64,000 nucleotides of DNA from Haloarcula japonica DSM 6131 (GCF_000336635.1 NZ_AOLY01000039.1:1-64000), one strand, 5' to 3'; counted from the first letter of the stretch, positions 25,509 to 34,493 are shown. Notes: generated from the sequence alone by a model not told the origin. Translations and numbers: made by a program.

Positions 25509-27311
25509 TCAGTTTGGTTTCTCCGAATCGTCACCAGCGGTCGGTTCGTCGTCTCCGCCGTCTCCGTCCTCGGTCAGCGCTTCGGAGTCCGCCGAGTCGT
25601 TGTCGTCGGCTTCGTCGGCAGCAGTCTCGCCGTCCGCCTCGCCGATCCGCTCTTCGGGGTCCCACACCTCGACGGTGTCGTCGCTGTCGTCCGCGGGCAG
25701 GTCGTCAAATGCCTCGTCCGCGGTCAGCTCGTCGCTTGCGTCCGCCACGTCGGCGTTTCGGAGTGCTTCCAGCGGGTCGTCGTCTGGGGACTCGTCACCG
25801 GCTTCGGTTGTCCTGTCGCCAGCGCCAACATCAGCGAGGTCGGCATCAGCCGATTCATCCTCAACAGCGGTGTCTGCCGGCTCGTCGACGGCGGCGGTGT
25901 CAGCCGCGTCTGCGCCTGCGTCAGCGCTGGCTGAGTCATCGACATCAGTCTCGGCGGCGTCGGCAGTCGTAACGCCGTCGTCAGCCGTGGCAGCAGTCGC
26001 ATCAGCCGCCGTTTCTTCTGTCTCGTCGGTCTGTTCGCTCCGGTCAGCAGCGTCAGACGCGCCTGGCTGACCGTCCTTGTCATCAGTATCGTCTCCCGGC
26101 TCGTCCGTCACAGCCACCGTGGAGGCCGGTTCGCCTGTCCCCTCCGTGGCTTCCTCCAGCCGCCGCAATGCGTCCGGGGTGGCAATTGCGTAGATTGTGT
26201 CGCCGGCTGTGAGGATGCGCTCGCGGGACGGGATCGTCTCCGGCGCTGTGTCGTCGCGGGTGATCGCGACCACCGAGACCGCCAGACTGCCGACCGGTGC
26301 GCCGTCGAGCGCGCTCCCCGGTTCGACGGTGGCAGTTCCCATTGTCTCGTCGGCCGCCCGGAGCAGCGAAGCGAACTCACGGTCGGAACGGTCCTGCACG
26401 GGGAGCGTGACGAGCTTGTACTGCGTTTGCGGGTCGAGTTTCGGCGTGTCGGAGGCGTCGATAGCGACCGTCACCACGTCGTCGGCGACGCCCCGGAGCT
26501 CGCCGGTGAGGACGCGCTTCGACGGCGCTTGCTCCCAGACCTGAACGAGGTCGCCGGCGCTCGCAGCATGGGCTGGATCAGCCTGAATAGCGACGGCATT
26601 CGTCGAGGGTGGCAGCGTCGGGCCGATACCGGCCGCCCGCGACCCGACCGCAAGGTAGTCGACGGTGCCGTCGTCGGCCAGTTCGACATCGACGTGGCCG
26701 ACGCCGTAGTCAGTCTTGAGCCGACCAACCAGACGGTCGCGGAGTTCGTCTTTCGTCAGCCGCCGAGGGAAGAGAAAGCGGCGATCCGCGAGCGTTTCTT
26801 TTGTCTCCTCGGGCATCGGATCGTAACCGATGATGTCGTCGATGTCTTCGGGGAGGCGAACGGATGTGACGCGGCCGACGGTCTGGACGATTTCGCTCAC
26901 GTCGGCGTCGATGTTCCGGCCGCCGGTCGCGGCAAAGAGGTCGACACCCAGTCGGTCTCCAACACGCATCCCGCCGTAGGCTCCGATGCCGCCGGCGAGG
27001 AACGCGGCGAGGTTCAACAGGACCGCACTGGCCGCTAGCACATCATCGTCGCCGAGGATAACCTCGCTGAGCGCGGTCGTCGCGCCGATAACGAGGACGA
27101 CCGCAGTCAGCCCAAACAGGAGTGCCAGCCCGGTCTGAATTCGTTCACGGACGTACCAGCGGTAGAAGACGGCGATAGCGCCCGCCGGCGTTGCGGCGAG
27201 GATCATAATGACGAGAAGCCAGACAACGCCCTCAACTAGCGCCTGTGACACCATCCCCAGTTGCAGGTTCGAGCCGATCTGTGCAAGCAGTGTCGGACCG
27301 AATGGCATCAT
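25509..27311 (-). CDS. Membrane protein with RCK_C domain and long acidic C-terminal tail
   Basis: 600 residues. Three hydrophobic helices occupy about residues 25-120, then a soluble alpha/beta region, then an RCK_C (TrkA-C) domain at about 305-385 ending in GDTIYAIATPDALRRLEE. From about residue 390 the protein is a 200-residue tail almost entirely of D, A, E, T and S. The ATG overlaps the stop of the neighbouring RCK_C gene by four bases, so they are cotranslated. RCK_C domains bind ions or nucleotides and regulate K+ channels and transporters; a K+ channel gene lies divergently just beyond. The protein contains no pore motif, so it is more likely a regulator or small transporter than a channel. 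Confidence 0.78.
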   Translation of the reverse strand: MMPFGPTLLAQIGSNLQLGMVSQALVEGVVWLLVIMILAATPAGAIAVFYRWYVRERIQTGLALLFGLTAVVLVIGATTALSEVILGDDDVLAASAVLLNLAAFLAGGIGAYGGMRVGDRLGVDLFAATGGRNIDADVSEIVQTVGRVTSVRLPEDIDDIIGYDPMPEETKETLADRRFLFPRRLTKDELRDRLVGRLKTDYGVGHVDVELADDGTVDYLAVGSRAAGIGPTLPPSTNAVAIQADPAHAASAGDLVQVWEQAPSKRVLTGELRGVADDVVTVAIDASDTPKLDPQTQYKLVTLPVQDRSDREFASLLRAADETMGTATVEPGSALDGAPVGSLAVSVVAITRDDTAPETIPSRERILTAGDTIYAIATPDALRRLEEATEGTGEPASTVAVTDEPGDDTDDKDGQPGASDAADRSEQTDETEETAADATAATADDGVTTADAAETDVDDSASADAGADAADTAAVDEPADTAVEDESADADLADVGAGDRTTEAGDESPDDDPLEALRNADVADASDELTADEAFDDLPADDSDDTVEVWDPEERIGEADGETAADEADDNDSADSEALTEDGDGGDDEPTAGDDSEKPN

Positions 27312-28534
27312 GCGACCGCCTCCGCGAAGGCATCGAGGTCGGTACGGCGGCCAATCGCGTACAGTTCGTCGCCGGCTTCGACGGCCGCATCGCCACGCGG
27401 CGCGACCTGCCAGCCGTCCTGCGTCCGGATAGCGACGATAGCAACGTCGTGTGCCTCCCGAACATGGGCGTCCCGGAGCGTTGTCCCGTCAAGCGGACCG
27501 TCGGCCCGGACCGTGAGCCGCCGGAACCGGCTCCCTGCCCGCCGGAGCAGGGAGACGAGTTCGTACTCCCGGTGTGTCCCGCGGGGTTCGACCACGACCT
27601 TTGGCTGGGCCGACCGCAGGAGCGGTTGCACGTCCGTCCGAGTCACAGCGACCGTGAGCCGGCCCTCGCCGCCGTCGGTCGTCGGTGCCTGAACTGGGGT
27701 CGAGGACGCCTCTGCATCGACGATTTCCGGTTCCGCCGGGGTCTCGGCTGGTGTCTCGTCGACCGACGGCGTTGACCGTGCGCTGACGACAGTCCCCCGA
27801 ACCTGTGCGTCCTCAGTCAGCACTGTCACCTCGTCGTTGCGAGCCAGCCCGGTCGGCAACAGCGCGTCCACCGAGACGGCGTGGCGGTTGTCGCCCACAC
27901 GCTTGGACAGGCCCGAAAACGGCGGCGCAGCGATGACCGTTGCCCGCCCCTGTTCGTCGATTGAGACGGCGGCATCGCCGAGGTCGAACGCCGATTTCAG
28001 GCGCTCCTCCATCCGGCGTTCGAGTTCGCCGATGCGGAGGTCCGCCGGGAACCGCCACTCCTCAGTGCGTATTTCGGCCCGGAGCGGCTCCGAAAGCGGC
28101 GGATACCCCTCCATGTCGGCCACGTCGCCGATGATGCGAATACGGACCTCGTCGCGGCCGCCGACGAATTCGACCATGTCCGCGGAGAGTTTCTTCTCGC
28201 GTAGCCCCTGCAAGGAGAGTCGCTTCGGGAAGTTCGCCCCGAGTTGGTCGCCCTTGCTGTGAGCGTACAGCGACACCATCCCGACGAGGATGATTGCAGT
28301 AATGATTCGCTCGGCGTTGGGGGCCTGCGTAATCGACTTATCCGCCAGCGCCATGAGGCCGCCGCTGACGCCGGCAAGCGCGATTGCCAGCACGACAACA
28401 CCGAATCCCGGCACGGTAATGCCAGTAAAGTACTTGAAAGTAAACCCCAGCGCCCACGACACGAGCGCCGGTATCACTCCCACCAACAGCCCCAGATAGA
28501 TCCCCATCAACACCTCGACTGGGAGCGAAGCCAT
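27308..28534 (-). CDS. Membrane protein with RCK_C domain, paralogue of the downstream gene
   Basis: 408 residues, starting at the ATG at 28534 (the frame stays open to 28588). Three helices lie at about residues 6-30, 42-65 and 75-95; a soluble region of unknown fold follows (about 100-245), then an acidic Pro/Glu linker (about 250-285), and a C-terminal RCK_C domain with the closing D-E-L-Y-A-I-G motif (about 395). The architecture is the same as the 600-residue protein but without the acidic tail. The two share the four-base overlap at 27308-27311. Together they are divergent from the K+ channel, 77 bp away. Confidence 0.78.
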   Translation of the reverse strand: MASLPVEVLMGIYLGLLVGVIPALVSWALGFTFKYFTGITVPGFGVVVLAIALAGVSGGLMALADKSITQAPNAERIITAIILVGMVSLYAHSKGDQLGANFPKRLSLQGLREKKLSADMVEFVGGRDEVRIRIIGDVADMEGYPPLSEPLRAEIRTEEWRFPADLRIGELERRMEERLKSAFDLGDAAVSIDEQGRATVIAAPPFSGLSKRVGDNRHAVSVDALLPTGLARNDEVTVLTEDAQVRGTVVSARSTPSVDETPAETPAEPEIVDAEASSTPVQAPTTDGGEGRLTVAVTRTDVQPLLRSAQPKVVVEPRGTHREYELVSLLRRAGSRFRRLTVRADGPLDGTTLRDAHVREAHDVAIVAIRTQDGWQVAPRGDAAVEAGDELYAIGRRTDLDAFAEAVA

Positions 28535-28554
28535 GTCCACATCCTGCGTGGCCG

Positions 28555-28566
28555 GTAGTAAATCGC
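28555..28566 (-). promoter_or_regulatory. TATA box for the RCK_C gene pair
   Basis: On the minus strand GATTTACT lies about 24-31 bases upstream of the ATG at 28534. Confidence 0.4.
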
Positions 28567-28582
28567 TTCCGGCCCGCGGACA

Positions 28583-28592
28583 GTACATTTAC
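28583..28592 (+). promoter_or_regulatory. TATA box for the K+ channel gene
   Basis: ACATTTAC is 22-28 bases upstream of the ATG at 28612, so the divergent promoters of channel and RCK genes sit within 35 bp of each other. Confidence 0.4.
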
Positions 28593-28611
28593 ACCGACCG
28601 CTGTAATCTTG

Positions 28612-29826
28612 ATGGGTATGGACAGGCCGCGGAACTGGTTGGGGGCACGAACGGCGATCATCCTGCCAGTGCTGGTGGCGGTGCTGTCGTTCGTCACTGG
28701 TGTGGTCAACATCAGTGCTGTGTCGATCAGCGGGCCGCTCGGGGACCTCATTCCACGAAGCATCCAGCGGACCGCCGGGTTCACTGGTGCACTCACGGGG
28801 TTCACGCTACTCGTCAGCGCCATCGGACTCCGACGCCGCCTGCGAATTGCGTGGTATGCGACCATCGTCTTACTTCCCGTGGCGGCGGTTCAAGGCCTCG
28901 TACAGAACTCGGAGGTCCCGCTCCCGCTTATCGGCCCTGTACCGAGTTCGGCGGTGTCGATACCGCTCGTCGTCCTCTCGCTGCTCTCGCTCCCGGCGAT
29001 GTTGCTGAACCGGCGGCGGTTCGACCGGCCGGTCGACCTCTCGACGGCGCAACTGGCCGCAGGCGCGGCACTCATCGGCTCGCTCATGTACGGAACGGCG
29101 GGGTCGTACGCGCTCCGCGATGAGTTCACCAATCTCTCGACGGCGACCGATGCGTTCTACTACACGCTGGTCACGGCCAGTACCGTCGGGTACGGCGACG
29201 TAACCCCACAGAGCCAGAAGGCGAAGTTGTTCGGGATGTCGGTGGTCGTCCTCGGAACGGCCAGTTTCGCCATCGCGCTGGGGTCGTTACTGGGCCCAGC
29301 AATCGAGAAGCGGCTTTCGGAGGCACTCGGAAACATGACTGACGCACAACTGGACTTGCTCGAGAACCACGTATTGGTGCTCGGCCACGGCGACCTGACG
29401 GAACCGATTATCGAAGAACTGACCGGCGCAATCGATTTCGTGGTCATCACACCCGACACAGAGACGGCGACGCGGCTCCAGCAACAGGATATCGCCGTCC
29501 TGACCGCGGACCCGAGCGACGAGGAGCCAATGCAACGGGCCGGTATCGAGGACGCCGCGGCGGTCGTCGCGGCGACGAACGACGACGCACAGGACGCGCT
29601 GGCGATACTGACGGCACAGACGCTTAATCCGGAGGTAAACATCGTCGCCGGGGCAACCGACCGCGAGAACATCGAGAAGCTCCGCCGAGCGGGCGCGGAC
29701 ACGGTCATCAGCCCGGCAGTACTTGGCGGCCACCTCATCGTTCAGTCGGCACTGGGTCGGAAGGGGATGGAGAATATTGCCGACCACCTGCTCGACGTGA
29801 ACGACGAGGACGACGCAGAGCTCTAG
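28612..29826 (+). CDS. Potassium channel with C-terminal TrkA-N (RCK_N) domain
   Basis: 404 residues from the ATG at 28612 (a TTG precedes it in frame). Hydrophobic helices at about 15-40, 60-80, 85-105 and 115-135 precede a final pore helix pair; the selectivity filter STVGYGDVTP is at 190-199 between the last two helices, a K+ filter. The C-terminal half is one TrkA-N fold (HVLVLGHGDLTEPIIEELT at about residue 245-265) with the glycine-rich NAD-like loop and a conserved pattern for ion/nucleotide gating. The stop overlaps the stop of the convergent HPP-USP gene by four bases. The combination suits K+ flow gated by cytosolic ligand. Confidence 0.92.
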   Translation: MGMDRPRNWLGARTAIILPVLVAVLSFVTGVVNISAVSISGPLGDLIPRSIQRTAGFTGALTGFTLLVSAIGLRRRLRIAWYATIVLLPVAAVQGLVQNSEVPLPLIGPVPSSAVSIPLVVLSLLSLPAMLLNRRRFDRPVDLSTAQLAAGAALIGSLMYGTAGSYALRDEFTNLSTATDAFYYTLVTASTVGYGDVTPQSQKAKLFGMSVVVLGTASFAIALGSLLGPAIEKRLSEALGNMTDAQLDLLENHVLVLGHGDLTEPIIEELTGAIDFVVITPDTETATRLQQQDIAVLTADPSDEEPMQRAGIEDAAAVVAATNDDAQDALAILTAQTLNPEVNIVAGATDRENIEKLRRAGADTVISPAVLGGHLIVQSALGRKGMENIADHLLDVNDEDDAEL

Positions 29827-31337
29827 GCCCGGCCGCGGTCGACGATAGCGATGTCCGTCTCCACGTCCTCAAGCCGTTCGAACGTCGGCGGGGAGATGAA
29901 CCGCGACGCCTTACTCCGGTCACGGCTTGCTCCGATCATGACGAGGTCGTATTGCGATGCAGTATCGGACAGAAACGTCTGGATGCTTGTCCGCGGAACC
30001 CTCGTCTCGAACGCGCCCTCGTACGGTTCGATGAGGTCCGCAAGCATCTCTTCTGCCCGGCGGCGATCCCCGCGGGAGCCGATACAGGTCGCGACGGCGA
30101 CCCGCCCGCTCCGACCGGCCAGTCGCGTGGCGAAGTCGACCATATTGTGGGCTACGTCGCTGACAGACCGCACGGGGACGATGACCTGTTTCCAGCGGGT
30201 CCGGTCGCTCCGGGACCGATGGACGACGATGTCGCTCTTACTGCGGAACAGCCGCTGTAGATACGGCGTTAACGCCCCGTGCTGGCTCTCGTAGGGTGCG
30301 ACGATGAGGTCACAGTTGGTTTCGGCCGCGGTTTGCAGCGTCGTTTTGGCCGGCGAGCCGTCGTCGCTTGCGACGACGACCTGACAGGAGACGCCCGTTC
30401 GCGTCTCGATTCGGTCGGCGTGGGTCTCTAGCCAGTCCACCTCCGCTTCGAGGTCGGTCTTGCCGGGCGACATCCCCGCAGTGGCCGGGTCACCGCCATC
30501 GCCGACGAGGCGGGTCCGAGCCGATGGCGAGTCCGACCCGCTCTCCGACCGGATGTCCATCTGTATTGTGTCCCGCGTGAGGGCTTGCCGGGCCGTGGCG
30601 GTGTCGCTATCCGAAACCACGTCCAGCAGGACGACTTTGCCGGCCTCGTGGGCGGCCGCAAGCCGTGCGCCCAACATCGCCGTCTGTCCCGCTGAGTCGC
30701 CGCGCATCGGGACCAGAACGTGGTCGTCACCGGACATCGACTCGTACAGATACGTCGCTCGCTGCTCGTAGAACTGCTCGCGCCAGATGACAAAGAGGAC
30801 CGCCACGAGTGTACTGGCAAGGAAGATGCTGGCAACGAACGTCACTCGCTGGTTCGGTTCGACCAGCAGCGCCAGCAAGGCAGTGGAGTACGACGACGGC
30901 TCCTCGATGTCCAGCGGCCAGGTGACAACACCAGTCGCGAAGACGGCGAGGCCGGCACCCAGCGCGTTGACGCCGAACTGGCCGCCCGGTGCTGTGAGGT
31001 AGCTGTTCGAGACAGCGAGTGCCCCCAGCCCACAGACCGCGCCGATAGTGAGTCCCGCGACGAACCGCTTCGGGTCGGAGTACTTGCTCGTCGGGTCGAC
31101 GAACAGCGTGTACGACCCCGCTGCAAGTGGCGGGAACAGTAGGAAGCTCAGTTGCGGGACGGCGTTCGCCAGCGTCGTCACCAGCACGATAGCCAGCGGG
31201 ACGAACACCAGCATAGAGAGGTGGACGAGGTTTTCGGTCACCTCGGCCCACCGTCTGAAGTCCCGTAGTTCACGGCGCTCGACCCGCCGGAGCCGTCTGA
31301 CCGCCGCGCGGAGTCGTTTCCGGAACTGGTCGAGCAT
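29823..31337 (-). CDS. HPP-family membrane protein fused to USP domains
   Basis: 504 residues from the ATG at 31337. The N-terminal part (about 40-200) is four to five helices with the HPP-family sequence F-P-P-L-A-A-G-S-Y near residue 70. It is followed by two USP-like alpha/beta modules: about 215-390, interrupted by an Asp/Ser-rich loop of ~60 residues, and about 385-504 with a C-terminal MIGASRDRS. In the USP modules the ATP-binding GxxG loops are weak. HPP proteins include nitrite and other small anion carriers; a USP fusion would place a stress sensor on a transporter. The ion-channel neighbour and this protein share overlapping stops. Confidence 0.84.
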   Translation of the reverse strand: MLDQFRKRLRAAVRRLRRVERRELRDFRRWAEVTENLVHLSMLVFVPLAIVLVTTLANAVPQLSFLLFPPLAAGSYTLFVDPTSKYSDPKRFVAGLTIGAVCGLGALAVSNSYLTAPGGQFGVNALGAGLAVFATGVVTWPLDIEEPSSYSTALLALLVEPNQRVTFVASIFLASTLVAVLFVIWREQFYEQRATYLYESMSGDDHVLVPMRGDSAGQTAMLGARLAAAHEAGKVVLLDVVSDSDTATARQALTRDTIQMDIRSESGSDSPSARTRLVGDGGDPATAGMSPGKTDLEAEVDWLETHADRIETRTGVSCQVVVASDDGSPAKTTLQTAAETNCDLIVAPYESQHGALTPYLQRLFRSKSDIVVHRSRSDRTRWKQVIVPVRSVSDVAHNMVDFATRLAGRSGRVAVATCIGSRGDRRRAEEMLADLIEPYEGAFETRVPRTSIQTFLSDTASQYDLVMIGASRDRSKASRFISPPTFERLEDVETDIAIVDRGRA

Positions 31338-31453
31338 ACCGTTTCTCACGGGAGAGTGTCTGTTAAGCCCTCCGCCGGGAAGCGGCGCGGCCGGACATTC
31401 ATTCGGGTCCGATACCCCCGACGGGCGCTCGCAGAATCCAGGAGTTCCGACGC

Positions 31454-32179
31454 TTACAGCGACGCAGCCGCCGTCAGACTGATTTCGATGGCGCGCTCGA
31501 CGTTGTTCTTGGCTTTCTCGGGGAGTTCCTCGCCCTCGGTTTCGCCCTTCTGTGTCCCCTCGACGAGGTTCCCGTCGACGGTACAGATAGCGCCCGAGCG
31601 CAGGCCCTTGCGGCGACACAGGGAGAACAGCGCGGCCGCCTCCATCTCGACGGCCAGCAGGCCGGCAGCCTCCCAGTCGTTGATGTACTCGTCAGTCTCG
31701 GCATAGAAGGCATCGTCCGTGGCGATGGGGCCGACGTGAACGTCCTCGTCGTTCGCCTCGGCGGCGTCGACCAGCGACGAGAGCACGTCGTAATCGGGGA
31801 CGGCCGGGACGGACTTGGATTCGTAGCGCTGGGACGTTCCCTCGTCCTTGGCAGCGCCATTGGCGACGACCATGTCGCCGATTTCGATGCCCTCCTGGAG
31901 CGCGCCGGTCGTTCCGACGCGGATGAGCGTCTCGACGCCGACCGCCTCCAGTTCCTCGACGGCGATAGCCGTCGACGGCGAACCGATGCCGGTCGAACAG
32001 ATCGTCAGTTCGCGGCCGTCGTAGGTGGCGTTGACGAGTTTGTACTCGCGGTTCTGTGCGACGACCTCGTGGTCGTCACAGAGGCCTGCGATGCGGTCGA
32101 CACGGCCGGGGTCGCCCGGCACGAGCGCGATGTCTGTCAGGTCACCCGGTTCGACGAGTAGATGCGGTTGTTTCGCCAT
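31454..32179 (-). CDS. Nucleoside phosphorylase (uridine phosphorylase-like)
   Basis: 241 residues of the PNP/UDP family trimeric or hexameric fold. Motifs: LVPGDPGRVDRIA (phosphate loop), STGIGSPSTAIAVEEL and RVGTTGALQEGIEIGD (base and ribose pocket) and AVEMEAAALF (residues about 175-184; the Met-Glu pair that binds ribose). It splits a nucleoside with phosphate into base and ribose 1-phosphate. The order of motifs and length fit uridine phosphorylase rather than MTAP. DeoC, which handles deoxyribose 5-phosphate, is 2.5 kb away on the opposite strand. Confidence 0.92.
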   Translation of the reverse strand: MAKQPHLLVEPGDLTDIALVPGDPGRVDRIAGLCDDHEVVAQNREYKLVNATYDGRELTICSTGIGSPSTAIAVEELEAVGVETLIRVGTTGALQEGIEIGDMVVANGAAKDEGTSQRYESKSVPAVPDYDVLSSLVDAAEANDEDVHVGPIATDDAFYAETDEYINDWEAAGLLAVEMEAAALFSLCRRKGLRSGAICTVDGNLVEGTQKGETEGEELPEKAKNNVERAIEISLTAAASL

Positions 32180-32265
32180 ACAGGCCAGTCGTACGGAGCC
32201 ATTTAGTAGTCAGTGGATTCCCGTCAGTCACAACAGTGAGGTAGGACGGCCGCGAGAGAGGACGT

Positions 32266-32487
32266 ATGGCAGACGATATCTCGCTGTTCGACAGGCGGAT
32301 GCGGGGGGCGGCGGGTATCGCTCTCGCCGCCGGAGTCGTCCTCGGACTGCTGACTGGCTACACCGTCGGCGCGGGAACGCCGGACGGCCCCTCGTGGACC
32401 CTCGTCGTCCCGTTCGCGCTGCTCGCCAGCGTCTTCCTGTATCTCGGAGCCTACAGAAACCTCTCGAAGCGGGCCGGGGACACGTAG
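32266..32487 (+). CDS. Small two-helix membrane protein
   Basis: 73 residues with two hydrophobic stretches, about 15-35 (GIALAAGVVLGLLTGYTVG) and 44-62 (LVVPFALLASVFLYLGAY), and a charged end. No family recognised. It is divergent from the phosphorylase gene and its stop is 1 bp from the stop of the convergent membrane gene. Confidence 0.62.
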   Translation: MADDISLFDRRMRGAAGIALAAGVVLGLLTGYTVGAGTPDGPSWTLVVPFALLASVFLYLGAYRNLSKRAGDT

Positions 32488-32488
32488 C

Positions 32489-32998
32489 CTACAGCCAGGT
32501 GACGAGCACCGGGATGAACAGTGCGAGCGCTGTCCCGAAGATGAACGCCGTGAGTGCCCACTGTCGGATGATCTCGTCAGCGTCGTCCCGGACGCTGCCG
32601 CCGAAGCGAGGCATGGCGATACGAGCGAAGAAGTAGTAGATGAACGCGGAGATGCCTGCAATACCGACGATATGGGGTATCAGCGGGACGCCGTTGAGCG
32701 AGACCGCCGTCGGGAGCACGACCGAGAGGCCAGCGACGACCGCGCCGTACAGCAGCGCCGCGACGAGAGCAGTGCCGTGATGGACAGCGACGGCGAGGGG
32801 GCGGCTCACCGTAGCCGGATCGGCGCGAGTGAGGCCGGCCGCGGCGACGTACGCCGGCAGATACCCCTGGTCCTGTGTCACCATCGGGATGTTCAACAAC
32901 AGACCGATGACCGCACCGGCGACGACACAGGCGAACGCCCACTGCGTGATGGGGTAGTCAAGCACGTATCGTCCCTCGTTCGCAGTGCCAATGAGCAT
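32489..32998 (-). CDS. Four-helix haloarchaeal membrane protein
   Basis: 169 residues with helices at about 18-38, 70-95, 108-125 and 145-165; between them a basic/hydrophilic loop. The sequence Q-W-A-L-T-A-F-I-F-G in the last helix and conserved His residues near 73 (VHHGTALVAALL) suggest a cofactor or metal site, but no family was recognised. Start ATG at 32998 has a good context; the gene is 2 bp from the stop of the previous gene. Confidence 0.7.
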   Translation of the reverse strand: MLIGTANEGRYVLDYPITQWAFACVVAGAVIGLLLNIPMVTQDQGYLPAYVAAAGLTRADPATVSRPLAVAVHHGTALVAALLYGAVVAGLSVVLPTAVSLNGVPLIPHIVGIAGISAFIYYFFARIAMPRFGGSVRDDADEIIRQWALTAFIFGTALALFIPVLVTWL

Positions 32999-33192
32999 TG
33001 TGTCATGTGATCAGAGCGGCGCAGCGACGACTGCTGTAAATACGGGATCTGTGGCCAGAACAGCCTGCTGTCAGGATATTTGTTCGGGATGTCTCACTGA
33101 GTGCAAATAAGCTTGTTTCAGCATCCTCGCGTCTCGATATAACCAGGGACAGCCGCCCTCAACAGTCGATTCACTCAATATAGTACACCACG

Positions 33193-33204
33193 ATAATATA
33201 TATG
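33193..33204 (+). promoter_or_regulatory. TATA box of the DUF7344-like gene
   Basis: ATAATATATAT is an exceptionally AT-rich box 33-44 bases ahead of the ATG at 33237, allowing a 5' leader of about ten bases. Confidence 0.5.
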
Positions 33205-33236
33205 TAGTCGTGTGGAAAAGTGCTACAAGTTATACC

Positions 33237-33650
33237 ATGACACAGCAGCGCTACCAGAACGGAAAGCAGGTGATCAGACGCTGGGACGAGGTTTTCAAGG
33301 CCGTTACGGCCGAATCGAGGCGGCAACTCATTATCTCGTTGGCGGACGCTAACCCCGACGAGACAGTCCCACTCCCCGAAAGTGCCGTAAACCCCAACGT
33401 CCCGCGCGACCCGGCGGTCCTTCGACAGAAACTGTACCACTGTCACCTGCCGATGCTGTCCGACTACGGGTTCATTACGTGGGATACAGAGCCACTGGTC
33501 GCCGGTCGCGGACCACGGTTCGAAGAGGTGGCCGTCGTGTTCGAATCGCTACAGTCCAACGCAACAGATGTTCCGGATCCGCTCGTGTTCGGGTGTCAAC
33601 GGCTCGAACAGGAACGACAGGAGCGATTCGACGATCCGGTAGCAGAATAA
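33237..33650 (+). CDS. Haloarchaeal DUF7344-like wHTH protein
   Basis: 137 residues. The pattern WDEVFKAVTAESRRQLIISLADANPDETVPLPE, then LRQKLYHCHLPMLSDYGFITWD, is the winged-helix fold of the haloarchaeal DUF7344 group as I recall it: a predicted DNA-binding or signalling domain usually standing alone or fused to receptors. The wing would be the strand after the second helix. The ATG at 33237 is used rather than the upstream GTG-like start because the TATA box is so close. A 240-bp gap precedes it. Confidence 0.72.
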   Translation: MTQQRYQNGKQVIRRWDEVFKAVTAESRRQLIISLADANPDETVPLPESAVNPNVPRDPAVLRQKLYHCHLPMLSDYGFITWDTEPLVAGRGPRFEEVAVVFESLQSNATDVPDPLVFGCQRLEQERQERFDDPVAE

Positions 33651-33656
33651 CCGTCT

Positions 33657-34493
33657 TCAGACCGGGCTAAACAGGAACAGGACGATGTTGTTCGTGGCCG
33701 GACCGATGCCGACCGCGGTCACGAGCGCGAGCAGCAGGCTGGCTTCTGCGGGGTCTTCTTCGAGGTAGTCATCCAGCAGAAAGACGACCGCAACCGCCAC
33801 GAGCAATTTGACAAAGACGAACAGCCAGCCTTTGCCGAGATACGAAGCCGTTGGGAGCGTGCCGGCGAACTCCATGATCCGGGCCGGGATCGGCGTTCGC
33901 TCCGTGATGCCGATGACGTCAGCGCCGACTGCCGTCGAGACGCCGTCGAGCATATGCGCGAACACGACCGTCGGGGCCGCATAGCGCATCCGAACCACGA
34001 CCGGCGTCCGCCACAGCGCGACCGCAAGCACTGTCGCCGCGGTGACGACAGTCGCGACAACGACAGCGACGGTCGGCCAGATGAGCCCTAGCAGGCCGGA
34101 CTCCAGTGCCATCACGACGGCGATGACGAGCAACACCGTCAGCAGTCCAGTTCCGATGAGGCCGAGGTTGCGCGAAATCGTTTCGCTGTGGCCGCGTCGA
34201 ACACTGAACAGCGTCAACGTGATCCAGACGACGCCCAGCGTGACCAACGTCGTGAGGTACACCGCCGGTGCGCCGAACAGCGGTGCGACCACTGGCCTGT
34301 ACGCTTCAATCGGCGGCTGATGGAACGCGTGGAGCGCGCCGCCAAGTGCCATCCACGGCGTCAGAGCGACCACGGTCCGCTGGCCAATCGGTGGTTCGAG
34401 GGCGTACAACAGCGCTGTCACCACGAGTGTACCCGCAAGCAGCGCCACAGTGTACTCAAGCGGCGGGAGCGCTAACCCCGAAGGCAGTACCAT
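33657..34493 (-). CDS. DUF63 family integral membrane protein
   Basis: 278 residues with about eight hydrophobic helices. It starts with MVLPSGLALPPLEYTVALLAGTLVV and contains the family sequence R-Y-A-A-P-T-V-V-F-A-H-M-L-D-G near residue 195 and W-L-F-V-F-V-K near 245, both characteristic of archaeal DUF63 (PF01889), whose function is unknown. Its His/Asp in the AHMLDG helix is invariant in the family as I recall and could bind metal or heme. Divergent from deoC. The frame is open further upstream but the ATG at 34493 opens with the family's usual sequence. Confidence 0.85.
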   Translation of the reverse strand: MVLPSGLALPPLEYTVALLAGTLVVTALLYALEPPIGQRTVVALTPWMALGGALHAFHQPPIEAYRPVVAPLFGAPAVYLTTLVTLGVVWITLTLFSVRRGHSETISRNLGLIGTGLLTVLLVIAVVMALESGLLGLIWPTVAVVVATVVTAATVLAVALWRTPVVVRMRYAAPTVVFAHMLDGVSTAVGADVIGITERTPIPARIMEFAGTLPTASYLGKGWLFVFVKLLVAVAVVFLLDDYLEEDPAEASLLLALVTAVGIGPATNNIVLFLFSPV

